64,000 nt of DNA from Anseranas semipalmata. Lineage: Eukaryota > Chordata > Aves > Anseriformes > Anseranatidae. The position numbers and the translations under genes are program-made. The notes beneath the pieces were generated by a model, which saw nothing but the letters and a program-made list of their open reading frames with translations, made no database searches and had not been told where the DNA came from. Below, one piece after another: positions 24,901 through 36,400 of the stretch. Numbering within the stretch: the first letter of the stretch is position 1; each line of letters begins with the position of its first letter. The stretch lies in the NCBI GenBank assembly GCA_013399115.1, contig VXAA01003352.1, forward strand, positions 62,001 through 126,000, given 5' to 3'.

Positions 24901-27900
24901 GCTTTTACTCTGAGGGCTCCAGCCTGCTGAGGCAGGGAGAAAAGGTGGAGGTTGATCACTGGTGCTGTGCTTGTTCAGGTAGAAGAACACATTCCAGGAC
25001 CCCAGCCATTGCTTTTGGAGGTCACCCAGCAAAGTCCTGACCTGACACAGGAGCTCTGAGACGGACTGATGCAGACCAAGATATGTACAGCGCAGCCAAC
25101 ATATCCTAAATGCCAGGACGTTGGTAGTAGGACCGATTCAGCCCTTCGTCATTAAGTGCAGTTTAAATTCCTGGGTCTTTCACATCAGACTTTTGAAAAA
25201 TAGATTGTCTGCTCTCATTAAAATACCACAGCTCCCACGGTGTTTTCATTTCTGGACGGGATGCTTGTTTACAGTCACATAAATCCATTGTGCAGTGGTT
25301 TCCACTGACAACAAAAGCCTGCCCTATATACAAAATTCTATTCTGTTTGTGGTAGATGATCTAACTGCTCTTATTGCTCCAGGTATTCAATCCTGAGATG
25401 CAGAAAGTTGAGTCACGGGATCTGTTAAACAGTGATGTGAAATTCAGAGCAAAACCAACAAGTATTTCACACAGTGACTGCAACTTTTGTGAGTACTAAA
25501 CACACAGCACAACAGCATCCATGCGCTGGGTCTATTCACCTGCACACACCCTAAAGGAAATTGTTGGTGTCTAACTGTTCTCACCTTTGTTTCTTTTGAC
25601 CAGTAACATCCAAGGTGACAAACACGCTTCACTCGCACTCTGTCAACGCACTGCAGTACTGCTTTTGGGACATGAGTGCAGTTCTCTCTCCAGTAACATA
25701 CTCAGCCTTTGGTTTCACCTGATGGAGCTCTAATTGATCCAGCTCACAGGATGAAATCCACTGTGTTTCACCATACTCAGAACCCAGCATGTGCTCAATG
25801 GACCGAACAATGCAATTGCTCATATCTGATGGAGAATTTCAACAACGAGCTGTAATGATATATGCCGCAATTACAGAGGTCCTTGGGAAGAATAAGTTAT
25901 AAATAAGGCATATCGGAATTCCAGGCTAGCAGCTAAAACCCCCATCTTGTCCACAAGACTCTATATGCAACTGTCTCCACGACAGAAATTTACTTCTCGA
26001 TACCTTCTTTTTACAGTAGTTTAAATAGAGAGAGAGTTGTTCTTCCTTCCTTTTCTGTATTTCATCACTCGACTGGCTGTCCATTTTGTCCTCAATTTTC
26101 TGCAGCAGTGGCTCTGAAACATCCTCAAGCCATTTCTTGTACAGGATCTCCTTCTTTCTCAGATTTAAGAAATCAATGTGCCTCAAATACCTGTCCACCT
26201 CCTAAGTGAGAAATGGAAAATAAAAACCAGACAACATATTGACCAACCACACTAACGAGCCCATGGGTGAAGTTACGCAGCACAGCTAACCTGATCTGCC
26301 CGGTCACTGCCGCCCTGCTCTCCAGCCCTCCTGTCTGCTCCTCCCTCTCCCCTCTTCCCACCACTTGGCTCCAAGCTCTTCCTTGCATGGGCTTTGGCAT
26401 TCTATTTTTTTTTTTTCAGCTGTAGTGCAACACTGACAGAAAACTACTCACTTCCCCTCCCCCAGGTTAGTGAGCTGAAATCTGTTCAGAGTGGGGGCTG
26501 ATAAGCACCAGATATCACTTCTTACCCTCACAAAATAATTTTCTCTGTCCAAGATGGACTGAACAGAAGCGATGATGTCTCGACTTTCATCAGGTGCTGC
26601 CTGACAAAACATCAACAAAACACATGAAGTAAAAGCAGGAGTTACAGTAGGAGTTAGAATTACCTTTGAATTCAAAATAATTACTTGTGCTGTGATTAAA
26701 GGCTTATTACACCGTAACACAGCCGGCAGAAAGCACAGCCAGGCAGATCCTTGTGAGCCTTGCTCTGAAGAGTTAAATTAAATGTAGCAGCAGCAATGTT
26801 TTGGAGGAACTGGAGTGCACATGTTCAGTGGGACCAGACCATACCCTTCCGTGGCTGCTCCTCACCGTGACCACACCACCTCTTGCTCCTTGCCATTTGC
26901 TCAAGCGTGCCCGATGGAGGCAGCAAGGGGCACCTCTCCCCACTGAGTCACACCTTCATTTTCAACAGCGATACAGCCCCGCTACACAAGCAGCAATCAA
27001 ACAGATGTAAATCATGGCTAGATGGTATGTCAAGGGATTCATAAAAGCATAAAAGGAAAATCAGAAGAAACCAGTTAAGTGTAAGAGGAAAGATAAATAG
27101 AAAAACTCTGCCAAAGAAGGAAACTGTCTTGCTTCTGCCTTGCTCATGAATTTGTCTGCATATTAAATCTCAATGACTTTTGTGATATCAGCCAAGCTCT
27201 CCTGTAGCACTGTCTTCATCTTACTCTTTCTGAAGATCAAATGCATCATGAATATCAGGATACTAAAACATGGTTTGAGAACAACAGCCCTTGAAATGCT
27301 CTGCTGTTGTCAACCTGATTTGTAAATAGGTAATTTATTGTACCATCCAGCTTATTAACTGCACCTCCAGCACCACGGCAAAGGAGCACAAGCAATACTG
27401 AACGAATTCACCTATCATTTGCGGGTGGAGTCCTTGAAGCAAGGCAGGGAGGACAAGGCAGGAACTGGCAAGCAGTGTCAAAGAACAAACAAAAAAAAGG
27501 AGAAATCTAAATTTCAGGTGTGTATTAAGGCCCTTTCATCCTAATACTTAAAAAAAAAAAGTTGCACGTTACATTACATCCGACATATCTGCATCACTTA
27601 ATCACAGAACCTTTCTAAAACCAGCATCTTAACAGCACCAGGCAGACACAGACATCTCTCCAGCTGAGAACAGAACACAGATTGGTGAACAGGTGAGAAG
27701 TTTTCCCTCTGGATGATACAGTTCCAAAGCATCCACACAGAACTAGTGACAGGCTTGTTCAGGTTTCACGTGAAAACTTCCAACACGCTGAATCACATGG
27801 AACTCAGTAAAGCTCCCTCAAAGGGATGCAAGGACTCAATAAAACCCATTGGATGAGTATTTTCAGAGTTCTTTGCTCTCCTTCCCAATGACAGACACAT

Positions 27901-28998
27901 CTGAGACTTACAGGACTTTGCAAACAACCATTTTTCATTCCTCCCTTCATACTTTCCATTCTATTTCCTTCCTCCATTCATACCTTCACATGGTAGAAGT
28001 CCTTCTGTGTTAGCCCATATTTGGTAGTATTTTTCTTCCCAGAGAGTCTACTGCAGTCAAAAGTATTTGCTGGGTTGCTCCTTGCTGGTGCCGAGGGGAA
28101 CCTCTGGATAAATTTAAAAAAAGGAAAAGGTCTGCATTAAAAGTCAACCTGCTTTGCAAAGATCAGGTTCTCATCTAGGTTTCACAATCGAGCTACAAAA
28201 TGGAATATTATTATAAGAAGTTCACCTAAGATCTTCACACCTTGCTGCCTTGCAAACCTCTTTAATCCTGTGCAGGAACTACAACAAAGCATCACTGTAG
28301 CAGTTCTCAGGAATGCTTCAGGATAGAAGAACATTTCACACACATGAAACAGAAGCAGTGCAGATTGGGATATCCCAACTTAGAGCAATGATTTTAGTGG
28401 TTTGGGCACTCTTCTTCAAATAAATACACATATAGGTTCAATTCTGCACAGTCACAGTTTAAGCAGCTCTTGTAGTATCAGTCTACCACTTACTGAGTCA
28501 GCAGCCTAGTCATGCATACATAAGACAGGCTGCAGTATCATTTCTGAATTTACTAATGCTGCTGACCAGCACTAATATTTGGGATTTCTCTGAAATATTC
28601 ACACAGTACTTGGATGCTAAATACCCTTAAACTTAGAACAAACTGTCTGGAAGGACAGAGCATATGCATCTTCCTATAATACACATTTCTGAGCATGCTT
28701 AGGAGGGAGAGACAAAAGCACAGGAACGTTCCTGCTAGGTGGGACTCTGATGAATTCAGGCAGATGCCAGTGAAAACCACCCTGGAAAGCGGAAAGACAG
28801 ACTAGATGGCTGTCTTGAACTTTGGTGGGATCAGGTACCAGTTCCAAGACAGGAACTCAATTATACCCAAATGTCCTGGGCTCTCAATTACAGATATTAG
28901 TTTCATGTGTCCTGAACTTTGGTTCTTCACAGCTGAATTTACAGCTGAAGGAATGCAGAGCCACTCACCTGCCACAGCTTTTGCTGATTGTGTTCCAT
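21884..28998 (-). CDS. FAM228B: FAM228-family protein (8 coding exons, 265 aa)
   Basis: This protein family has no established biochemical function. Coding exons in order are 28998-28969, 28103-27984, 26600-26526, 26201-26004, 23357-23280, 22423-22336, 22229-22085 and 21947-21884. They total 798 bases, exactly 266 codons with the stop. The N-terminus is MEHNQQKLWQ. The core matches FAM228 proteins as I remember them: SVQSILDRENYFVREVDRYL, FLNLRKKEILYKKWLEDV, DYDPSEYDPFFLK, QDPLLKALQ, IIKQCETG and WLKIPHAYIASE. It is rich in charged helix and has no signal peptide or membrane segment. Mammals carry two paralogs, FAM228A and FAM228B; the assignment to B rests on remembered similarity and on the head-to-head arrangement with PFN4. 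The last exon is the least certain part. Confidence 0.85.
22085..22229 (-). CDS. FAM228B: FAM228 exon 7
   Basis: It encodes GKLCSTRELNELSKAGLPLL through to WLKIPHAYIASEGHQTR, between the acceptor TTTTCCTTCAG and the donor AG|GTAAGA, ending in phase 2. Confidence 0.92.
22336..22423 (-). CDS. FAM228B: FAM228 exon 6
   Basis: It encodes VSIPALQDPLLKALQRKFIE and TGIIKQCET plus one base, between the acceptor CTGTCACAG and the donor ACAG|GTATTT. Confidence 0.92.
23280..23357 (-). CDS. FAM228B: FAM228 exon 5
   Basis: It encodes 26 codons, GSVALEDYDPSEYDPFFLKT and CTDCWK, between the acceptor CTCCTGCAG and the donor AAG|GTGCGG. The Y-D-x-x-E-Y-D-P-F motif matches the family. Confidence 0.9.
23358..26003 (-). 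other. FAM228B: FAM228 intron 4
   Basis: This intron of 2.6 kb contains a purine-rich block at 24250-24795 and an open frame at 25629-25823 with exon-like features; both are treated under findings. Otherwise nothing is recognised. Confidence 0.75.
24250..24795 (+). repeat. Purine-rich (GGA/GAA) low-complexity tract
   Basis: About 545 bases of the plus strand are strongly enriched in G and A, mostly imperfect GGA, GAA and GAGA units, with few pyrimidines. The two 131-residue open frames over it are products of this composition, not genes. The tract lies inside an intron of FAM228, whose transcript would carry the polypyrimidine strand. Confidence 0.8.
26004..26201 (-). CDS. FAM228B: FAM228 exon 4
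   Basis: It encodes 66 codons from EVDRYLRHIDFLNLRKKEIL to LYLNYCKKK, the most conserved block of the family. The acceptor is CTCACTTAG. The donor AAG|GTATCG is weaker than the others in this gene. Confidence 0.93.
26526..26600 (-). CDS. FAM228B: FAM228 exon 3
   Basis: It encodes 25 codons, AAPDESRDIIASVQSILDRE and NYFVR, between the acceptor TTTGTCAG and the donor AGG|GTAAGA. The VQSIL..RE motif is a family hallmark. Confidence 0.92.
26601..28968 (-). other. FAM228B: FAM228 introns 1 and 2
   Basis: These introns are 28104-28968 and 26601-27983. They are ordinary unique sequence with short A-rich runs (about 27490 and 27550), and no gene or repeat is recognised in them. Confidence 0.75.
27984..28103 (-). 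CDS. FAM228B: FAM228 exon 2
   Basis: The acceptor TTTATCCAG and donor AAG|GTATGA bound 40 codons, RFPSAPARSNPANTFDCSRL through to TQKDFYHVK. Phase is 0 at both ends. Confidence 0.85.
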
Positions 28999-29013
28999 CA
29001 CAGGGCTTGGACA
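28969..29013 (-). CDS. FAM228B: FAM228 first coding exon
   Basis: ATG at 28998-28996 begins MEHNQQKLWQ and ends at the strong donor GGCAG|GTGAGTGG. A candidate acceptor (CCACTACAG) places the exon start at 29013, leaving 15 untranslated bases. A further non-coding exon is expected in the CpG island near 31.4 kb. Confidence 0.8.
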
Positions 29014-30115
29014 CTGTAGTGGCCAGGGAGTCTCTGAGCTATTCACAGTACGCATTGTTGGATGAGTCTGGGAAAAGCATTAAAGCATTCAGAAACATAT
29101 AAAACTATTGCATAAACATGAAGAAGCTAATTTTCTCAGAAGTCCAAACAATGGTACAAATCTCTAACCAAATTGTAACTGCTGCCAACACATACCAAAA
29201 GTGTTTTTGTATCAGAGTAAGCTAAACAGAGGGAGATGAAGTATCAAGTTTATGGTCAGATACTCCCTCTGATAGTAACTGTCCTCATCTCCATGATAAA
29301 TGGATAGTAACTTTTGTTTCAAGGAATGAAGTGATTCACAAATTACTCCAGAATGCCTGCCAGCTTTGAAAACGTTTCAGTCATCAAATTCTACCTCCTG
29401 ACTTTTACTTCTTTCCTTTGTGCCTTTTTCAATTATGTAAAAGTAATTTTCAAATAACTACTACATTTCACCAAAGGGATAGTTGTATTTCAGTGGTTTT
29501 TAAAGTTCTAACAGATGAAGCTTACACTGAAGTACTAACTCTGATACCAAGCCAGGAAATTCCATCTCCTCTATTGTACATGTACCAGTATATTTGGATT
29601 GATTTATAACAGGGAAACAGTAGAAACAAAGAGGTAAAATGGCCTTTACGGGAATCTCTGTTTAAAATGCTACTTATTTCAGTTTCACTGGAGACACGTT
29701 GCTTCCAGGAAATGACATATTCACAGAATTATTTAGGTAAAAGTGGCCCAAAATAAAAGCTTGTTCTGTTATGATCAAACCTGAGAATAACCCTGACTAA
29801 CTAAAATGTATTTCTAGATACACCTGCATCATAGTTTGCTGTCAGCAGGATAGCTTTCCATGAGTAATTTTTTAAAGGTTTCTCTTGCTTCGTGAGTTCT
29901 GTTCAGTACAGCAGAATGTTCTCCCTTCTGCTAAAATCCACACGTAGTCTGCCCAAACACAAGTTTTTGCAGAAACTTTGAGAAGATAGATCAATCACTT
30001 CTGTGAGAAACATTAAGTAAGTATCCTCACACACATGCCTCTGTCCTCCCAAAAGCCCTGTTCTGACAAAAGCCTTTAAGAGAAGCTACCCTGCAGGCCA
30101 TGCCTGTAGGCTCAC

Positions 30116-30180
30116 AGTCATAGAATCATAGAATCTTCTAGGTTGGAAAAGACCTTCAAGATCATCAAGTCCAACCATAA
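30116..30180 (-). repeat. CR1 LINE 3' end, short fragment
   Basis: It carries the reverse complement of the avian CR1 terminus: CATAGAATCATAGAATC followed by TAGGTTGGAAAAGACCTTCA and CATCAAGTCCAACC. It is 65 bases of a strongly 5'-truncated insertion. Confidence 0.88.
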
Positions 30181-30651
30181 GATACTTGTTATATATACTT
30201 GTTAGCTTTGTGGTAAATTCTGTTGAACATGTATAGGAAGGAATAGTATTCAGCTTACTACCTAACACATAATTACCATGTCTAACAGGAATAAAAAACA
30301 AAGCAAGATTATTTTTGTCGCCTATGTGTACAGATAAAATCCTTACAGACAGAAGAAATAGATTTGCTAAGTAAAAATCTGTCGTGCTCGTGTATTTTTT
30401 TTGCTCCTAACAGAAATGCTACTTAAATTAAAAAACAAAAACAAACAAACACAAAAAACCAACCACTATTATGTATCAGAACATACTGGTGTGAGGACTC
30501 TGGTATATTTAATACATATGAAAATTTCTGAGAGCATTTCCTCCAAAATCTTCTATTTCTCAGAAGGCCTCCAGTGATCTTAATAAAGATTTATACCATT
30601 GGAATTTTTAGTTAATTCTAAAGTGATGTAACCAGCATGCTAGTGCTTCCT

Positions 30652-30694
30652 CTTTATTTTATTCTATTTTATTTTATTTTATTTTATTTTATTT
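30652..30694 (+). repeat. TTTTA pentanucleotide microsatellite
   Basis: About eight TTTTA units with one interruption (ATTCTATTTT). Tracts of this kind vary in length between individuals. Confidence 0.9.
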
Positions 30695-31598
30695 AAGACC
30701 AAGTCATGCTGTTGAGCTGCGAAGTACAAAAAGAAAGAGAATGCTTGCTTCCCAGGGAAAGAGCTGTGCCGCTTCCCAAATCTGGATGCAAATAAGACGA
30801 AAAAATAATAATAATAAAAAAAAGTACTTCATGCTCAGAGCAAAACCAGCTCTTGTTACACATTCAACATCCACAAAATGCTCAGTTGGGATTTCTTGAG
30901 GTCTTTTGCATGTATCACCATCTCCTCAGCACACAGGGGTGTCACCCTTGCAAGCACACCTGGACATCTCTCCCGGTGGCTTGGTCCCCTCTTATTCCCT
31001 CATATGCCTGGAGGTGGAGAGCATGAGGGCAATATCAGCCTCTGGGGTAAACAGGGCACAAATCTACAATAGGACCTGGGAGAGTGTGAACGGGATTCAG
31101 TGAATCTGACAGCTGACACAATTGGAAACATTGAGAGTTTGGGGCAGAAGCAAAAACGTTAAAATAACAGATGCTGTGCACACAGCCGGAGAGCCTACAG
31201 ACACCTCCACCGCCTGGTCCCTCCGCTCAAAAAAAAAAAGTGACAGAGAACGCCGGGGTCCCCTCAGGGCCGCAGGGGGAGCGCCGGTCCCAGCGGGGGC
31301 GGGAGGAGGCTGTGGTAGGAGCCACCCCCGCGCCTCACGGCAACGCCACCGCTCCCGCTCCCGCTCCGCCCAGCCCCGGGGAAAATGGCGCCGCCCTTCG
31401 CACCTCGCGGTCATCGCTCACCGCCCCTCCGAGTCCTTCCGCCTGAGAAAATAGTCCCTCCCCACTACCTCCAGCCTCTCGGAAGCGGTGGGACCCCCGG
31501 CAGGGGTAGCGACTCGGCTCCCCGGCTCCAGGGCAGGCACCCACCGGCGGCCGCCCCGGTCCGAGGGGGGCGAGACGGGGCAGAGGAGCGGCCGGATC

Positions 31599-31609
31599 NN
31601 NNNNNNNNN
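31599..31609. other. Assembly gap (11 N) in the CpG island; single N at 31850
   Basis: Eleven undetermined bases, with another single N at 31850, fall inside the GC-rich promoter. GC-rich DNA is often poorly sequenced, so true gap length is uncertain. Confidence 0.95.
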
Positions 31610-31676
31610 GCCAGCGTCCCTCGCAGCTCGTGGCAACGCGAACCAGGGCTCCAGTGTCACGGGGGAGCTCTTCTCA

Positions 31677-31715
31677 CCAATCAGAAAGGGAGCGCGTCGC
31701 CGAGTGAGCCAATCA
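31677..31715 (+). promoter_or_regulatory. Paired CCAAT boxes (NF-Y type)
   Basis: CCAATCAGAAAG at about 31678 and GCCAATCAGGAG at about 31708 both match the NF-Y core CCAATCA and lie about 30 bases apart, three helical turns. That spacing is common in bidirectional promoters. Confidence 0.65.
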
Positions 31716-31783
31716 GGAGCCGAGGACAGCCCGCCTCCCAGGTAGCCGAACTTCGGGAAGCGCAGCGGGGAGCTGGGGGCGCG

Positions 31784-31797
31784 GTTGCCATGGAGAC
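31784..31797 (+). promoter_or_regulatory. X-box-like RFX site
   Basis: GTTGCCATGGAGAC matches the left half and centre of the RFX palindrome (GTTGCCATGGCAAC) and differs at two positions in the right half. RFX factors drive ciliary and spermatid genes, which would suit this gene pair. Confidence 0.55.
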
Positions 31798-31960
31798 ACC
31801 TCAGCGGGGCTCCGGGGCCGCCGAGCGGAGGCCGCTGCGGGAGCCCCCGNCCGGGGCCACGGCCGCGCTGTGCGGCCCGGGAACAGCCTGACCGCAGGAG
31901 GAAAGCGGGGGGAAGCTCGGCACAGAGGTCCGGCTTCCTCCCGTCAGCGAAGCCCCCAAG

Positions 31961-33280
31961 GGAAGGCTTTTTATACAGCTTGGCACCTGGCCACCAACCC
32001 CCTGAGCTGGATGCCTCTCGTGCATTCTTGTTTTAAAATTCGTCGCTCAGGAATTAATAATAATTGCTGGTCTGATGCCTCTATGACAGGCTGTTCCCTA
32101 TGCTACCCGATAAGCCTGACAGCTTTATTTAATTGTGATATTAACATAATTTCCAATGCCCTCGTGTTAAAAAAATAAAATAAAAAATCTAGATTAAGCA
32201 GCAATAAAGCTGTCAGGTTTAAACAGAGTTAACGTTTACTAAATTCTAAGATGTCATACATTATCACAAGAGACTGGGAGAGCTGGGACTGTTCAGCCTG
32301 GACAAGAGGAGGCTCGGGGAGGATCTCGTCCATGTCTATCCATGCCTGAAGGGAGGGTGCAAAGAGGACGGAGCCAGGCTCTGCTCAGTGGTGCCCAGTG
32401 CCAGGACAAGAGGCAATGGGCACAAACTGGAGCCCAGGAGGCTCCCCCAGACCCTCAGGAAGCGCTTCTGTGCTGGGCGGGTGACTGAGCACTGACTCAG
32501 GTTGCCCAGAGAGGTTGTGGGGGCTCCTCCGTGGAGATCTCCAAAAGCTACCTGGATGTGGTCCTGGGCACCCTGCTCTGGGTGTCCCTGCTAGAGCAGG
32601 GGTTGGACCACATGGACCCAGAGGTCCCTTCCACCTCAGCCATGCTGTGATTCTGTGATTCTGACCTCATGAAACTAAAGTGAAAAATTGAAACTTAATG
32701 TGTCTGTACTCTAGTCATAAGAAAATACTGGTTTTCTACTGACTGATTATGATTTAAGCACAATGGCAGGAACAGAACTGTCAGTCTGCAGTTTTTGCCA
32801 GCATCTTGTGGCTGACCAGGCTTAAAGTAAGCAAGATGCCTATTTTACAATTTTCTGAAGATCTAGTCTTCAGCACTTTCGTTGTTGCTGCTTATGCAGA
32901 TAGCCAGAGAGAGAATAACATGAGATAAATGTAAGGTTTACTTCCAAGCAGCACCCCTGTGGAGATGACCCAAAGATCTAATAGCCATGCGAGTGCTGAG
33001 CATTTAAAAGAAAATATTTTTTGTTTCAGGTCAAGCCTGGCCCAGAAACCCACACCTCCCACCCCGATTTCTGCTCTGATCTGCTGGTTGTAGCAAATTT
33101 TATCTAATTTCTTAGTGTTCTGCTGCTCTCTGTTTTTTAGGATTTTTAGTTTGTTATTTTTCTTATCTGAGGCTTAGCATTACTTCTGCTTAAACTCCTA
33201 AATTCCCCATGGAGGAAGATCTAGTTTCCAATACAAAAGGGGAGGAGAATGAACATTTGTACATCTATTTCTTTTCACAG
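31961..33280 (+). other. PFN4: Probable 5' intron of PFN4
   Basis: Sequence between the CpG island and the first coding exon, holding a CR1 insertion (32265-32664) and otherwise unique AT-rich DNA. Its status as an intron is inferred from the acceptor at 33280. Confidence 0.6.
32265..32664 (+). repeat. CR1 LINE 3' region, about 400 bases
   Basis: It begins with CTGTTCAGCCTGGACAAGAG, passes through AGGTTGCCCAGAGAGGTTGT and TGGACCACATGGACCCAGAG, and ends with the diagnostic tandem TGTGATTCTGTGATTCTGA. It is 5'-truncated and contains no reverse transcriptase. Confidence 0.93.
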
Positions 33281-33409
33281 AACAGAAGAAAAATGAATCA
33301 ACTTCAGGCTTTGTTGAATGACAGTCTTATCAGAACAAAGCATGTGGAAAATGCAGCTATTATCAACATAAATGAAAGAAAAGTCTCTGCATCGACCTCC
33401 GGCTTTTAT
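33281..33409 (+). CDS. PFN4: PFN4 first coding exon
   Basis: The acceptor is at 33280, ATG at 33293 and the donor TAT|GTAAGA. It encodes 39 residues, [20 protein letters not shown] through to ASTSGFY. Confidence 0.93.
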
Positions 33410-36400
33410 GTAAGAGATGAAAGTGTCCTGGGAAGTGACAGCAGCAGTAGAAACTGGGAATCTAGAGCACAAAGTAGTGATCATGGCAGGGAGTTCTGCA
33501 CTCTGCTAAAGGGACTTGCTTCTTTCAGCCTTAGAGCCCGAGTTAAATGGGTACAGCCTAGCTGCTGTGTAGAGAGCTAACTTCAGACGTTGATTGCTAA
33601 TTTCATGTCTTTGATCTTTGGAAGAAAGATGCCATTTAACTGGCATTTTCAAGGGGTCATTTGATTCCACCCATGCTTGTAACACAGATGTACATAGGTC
33701 CATCTGCTGGCACTGAGACATGCTGCTGTGGAACAGCCGTGTCCATACTATGACCTCGAAACAGAGGGGCTCTACCAGGTTGCCTCTGGGGAGCAGTCCT
33801 GACCCATTCTTATTTTCCAGACTGTGCCTGGGAACTGTTTGGAAAAGTGCTCACTGGCCCAGGCCAAATCCGCATCTGGAGTGTTATAACAGTACACAGA
33901 ACTGCTCCTTGGCACTTTTAATTTTCTGGAATAGATGTAGCTTATCTGTTTTCACTGCCCATCAGGTGATAAACAGAGCAGAATAACAGTGCTTCTGCTT
34001 GTATATTACATGGCAAAGCCAGTGTGCACTCTCTGAGACAGTTCATGAACTCTCTAGGAGTTCAGAAATGCTTCCCACAACGGAGTCATCCCTGTGCCAT
34101 TGGAAGATACCACTTCCTTTTCTAATCCCCATGATACCAGCTCTGAAACGTTTCCAGGCATTTTGTACAAGGGTATATATTGCTACCCTTGGGATGCTCA
34201 GAAGCATGTGTTCAAAAGACTCTTGCTAAGATAACCTCATCCCTGGGGCTGGATTCTCAGCAGAGGAAGTTGTCATCAGTTCACAGCTTTTAGAGATTCC
34301 AGTGGCTCTTCAGCAGATTAAAGTCCTCGGCTGGTATAAATTGTCACCAGCTCCACTGACCTGAAAGAATTTCACGCCAGAAGGGATCACTGGATCATCT
34401 CATCCAACCAGCTGTATATAAATTTGCCATTCCACTGACCCAGTTATAGACACGTACTGAGCCCAAGAGCTCACAGACATGAATGAATTTGTGACTGGTT
34501 GAAGTAGGCTGTGTAACTGGGTACACTGCTTTATTGAGATGTGATGGTCTGGCCGCCTGGAATTGCTAAAATTTACACTTCTCCATTAAAGATTAAGAAT
34601 ATTTGAAATGGGCATCCTTGGCTGAGCTCTGCACAAGGCCAGGGGAGGGCTGAATCCTACCTCCATCCCCTTTTAACAGAAGGGTCCAGTCGCCGCTGGG
34701 TGTATTGCTTCCCTAGAGAAGTGTCACTGAGTAATGGGACTGCACAGATAGTACTCACAGACTAAGCAGATTGCTTCAAATGAGATATTGAAAATACAGT
34801 GGACAGTATAGAAACTAGGTTTAGGGTTTTTGTTTGTTTGTTTGTTTGTTTTTCCACTCAAAAATATTCAAATTTTAAGTGAACTATCAAAGAAAGTGGG
34901 AGGGTGGAGAGCAGTTCATTGTTGCAAAGACCTACATTTTCAGTCCATAACACTGTGTTGTATAAACATAGGTGCCACCAGAGAATGCTATAAGCCTTAT
35001 CTACGCTTTCTACAATAACTTGCTGCAAGTTAGAAGGGAAGGACTCTACTTCAAGCAGAAGCACTACAAATGTGTCCGAGCAGATGAGCATTCCATCTAT
35101 CTTCAAAATGTACGTTGACAAGAGCTACGGCCATCCTAAAAAATTGGAAATCTCCTACTTCCTTCTTTCACTGCCTGGTTATATGAATACCTTAACACAA
35201 GCTGAAAGCTTTCACATGCTTTTTCCTTCTTTCTCTTAATATCACCCTCCCAGCAGTGGAAATAAATGGCTAACACCATTCACTTCCAGCTAATCAAATT
35301 ATTATCTATTTTTTATCACATAAGAGAAGAAGGTGTTACCCAGGCTTTTCCTGGCCCAACCATGTGCCTTTAGAGTAAGCAAGGCATTAAAGTATATCAA
35401 TAAGAGCTCTCTCTTTTCAGCTGTGGGCAAACGTAGATGTAAAACTTGGGCAGGATACTTGGAGGGTGCAAGTTGGTGACACCAGCAGCCATATTTCAGT
35501 GGAGCACTTATACTCTCTCAGTCAATACTTGTATTAAAATTAGAAGTATAGACCCTATGTTTAGTCCATAAACTAGCTGCTGTTTTCTTTCAGTTAAATG
35601 TTCCTCCTTTAATATGTTCTGGTATTTCCCTGGCACTAAATGGTTCCTGCATGTGTGTACATATATAAACGTCCCTACATGTCTGCCCCACATCCCTAAC
35701 ACCAGCTGCAGTGCCTGTTTGACAGAGCAGTTAGATCAGCTCACCTCGTGGGATGCCAGCCTCAGTAATTCACCTCTGAAATTCAGAAACAGAAGCTGAG
35801 GACACGGCTGCATGCTCAGGATGGCAGTATTTTGTTATCACTGCTAAATAGCACAATCTGAAGTAAATATATCCAACTTGGTGTTACTGGGGTCTTCTTA
35901 ATTCTTCTCCAGCCCAGTAAGGCAATCCTTGAAACAAGCTGAGTAACTTGCAGAGAAGGCTGAGCTGCTTTTAAATTTGGACCCTGTTTCAGAAAAATGC
36001 AGTACTTCTCAGTATATTTTTCCATTTGTTATTACAAACCAGTAAAGTAGAGTTTGGGAGGTAGGGTTCATAAACACTTACATGCTTTCATGTAAGAAAA
36101 AAAAAATTATCATGTAAATACTTTCATGTAAATACTAGGATAAAAATTCTTCAAAATGCTGTGCAATAATACATTAATCATTGGAAGTGAGAATAGGCAA
36201 TACAATAAAGCACTTGAGTGACTTGCTTTAATAGGCAGAAGTCTTCAAAACACGCATGGCCATTGTTTGTCTGCATCCTGGCTTAGGCTTTGAGAGAGTA
36301 TTTGCTTTTTTTTTTTCAAGAAAACAGGTATATTGGCAAAGAAAATGACTGTAATTAGCCCAAATTGTAAGGCAATATGTATGCATGTGTATTTTTTTAA

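Larger units (their letters stand above)
29014..31229 (-). other. FAM228B: Probable 5' intron of FAM228
   Basis: AT-rich sequence lies between the first coding exon and the CpG island. It contains a short CR1 end (30116-30180) and a TTTTA microsatellite (30652-30694). That transcription starts in the island is an inference. Confidence 0.5.
31230..31960. promoter_or_regulatory. CpG-island bidirectional promoter of FAM228 (-) and PFN4 (+)
   Basis: This is a block of very high GC and CpG content, unlike the AT-rich flanks, lying between the two divergent genes. It contains two same-strand CCAAT boxes (31677 and 31709), an X-box-like palindrome (31784-31797) and GC-rich Sp/KLF-type runs. The long open frames across it reflect base composition. 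Transcription start sites cannot be set from sequence. Confidence 0.75.

Noticed and set aside
31385..31891. A 168-codon plus-strand frame and several other frames in the first CpG island
   Set aside because: GC-rich DNA is poor in stop codons. The frame crosses the N gap, has no homology I recognise and overlaps frames on both strands.
34351..34425. A CR1-like phrase (AGAAGGGATCACTGGATCAT, CATCCAACC) in PFN4 intron 1
   Set aside because: The match is short and too diverged to call a repeat by eye.
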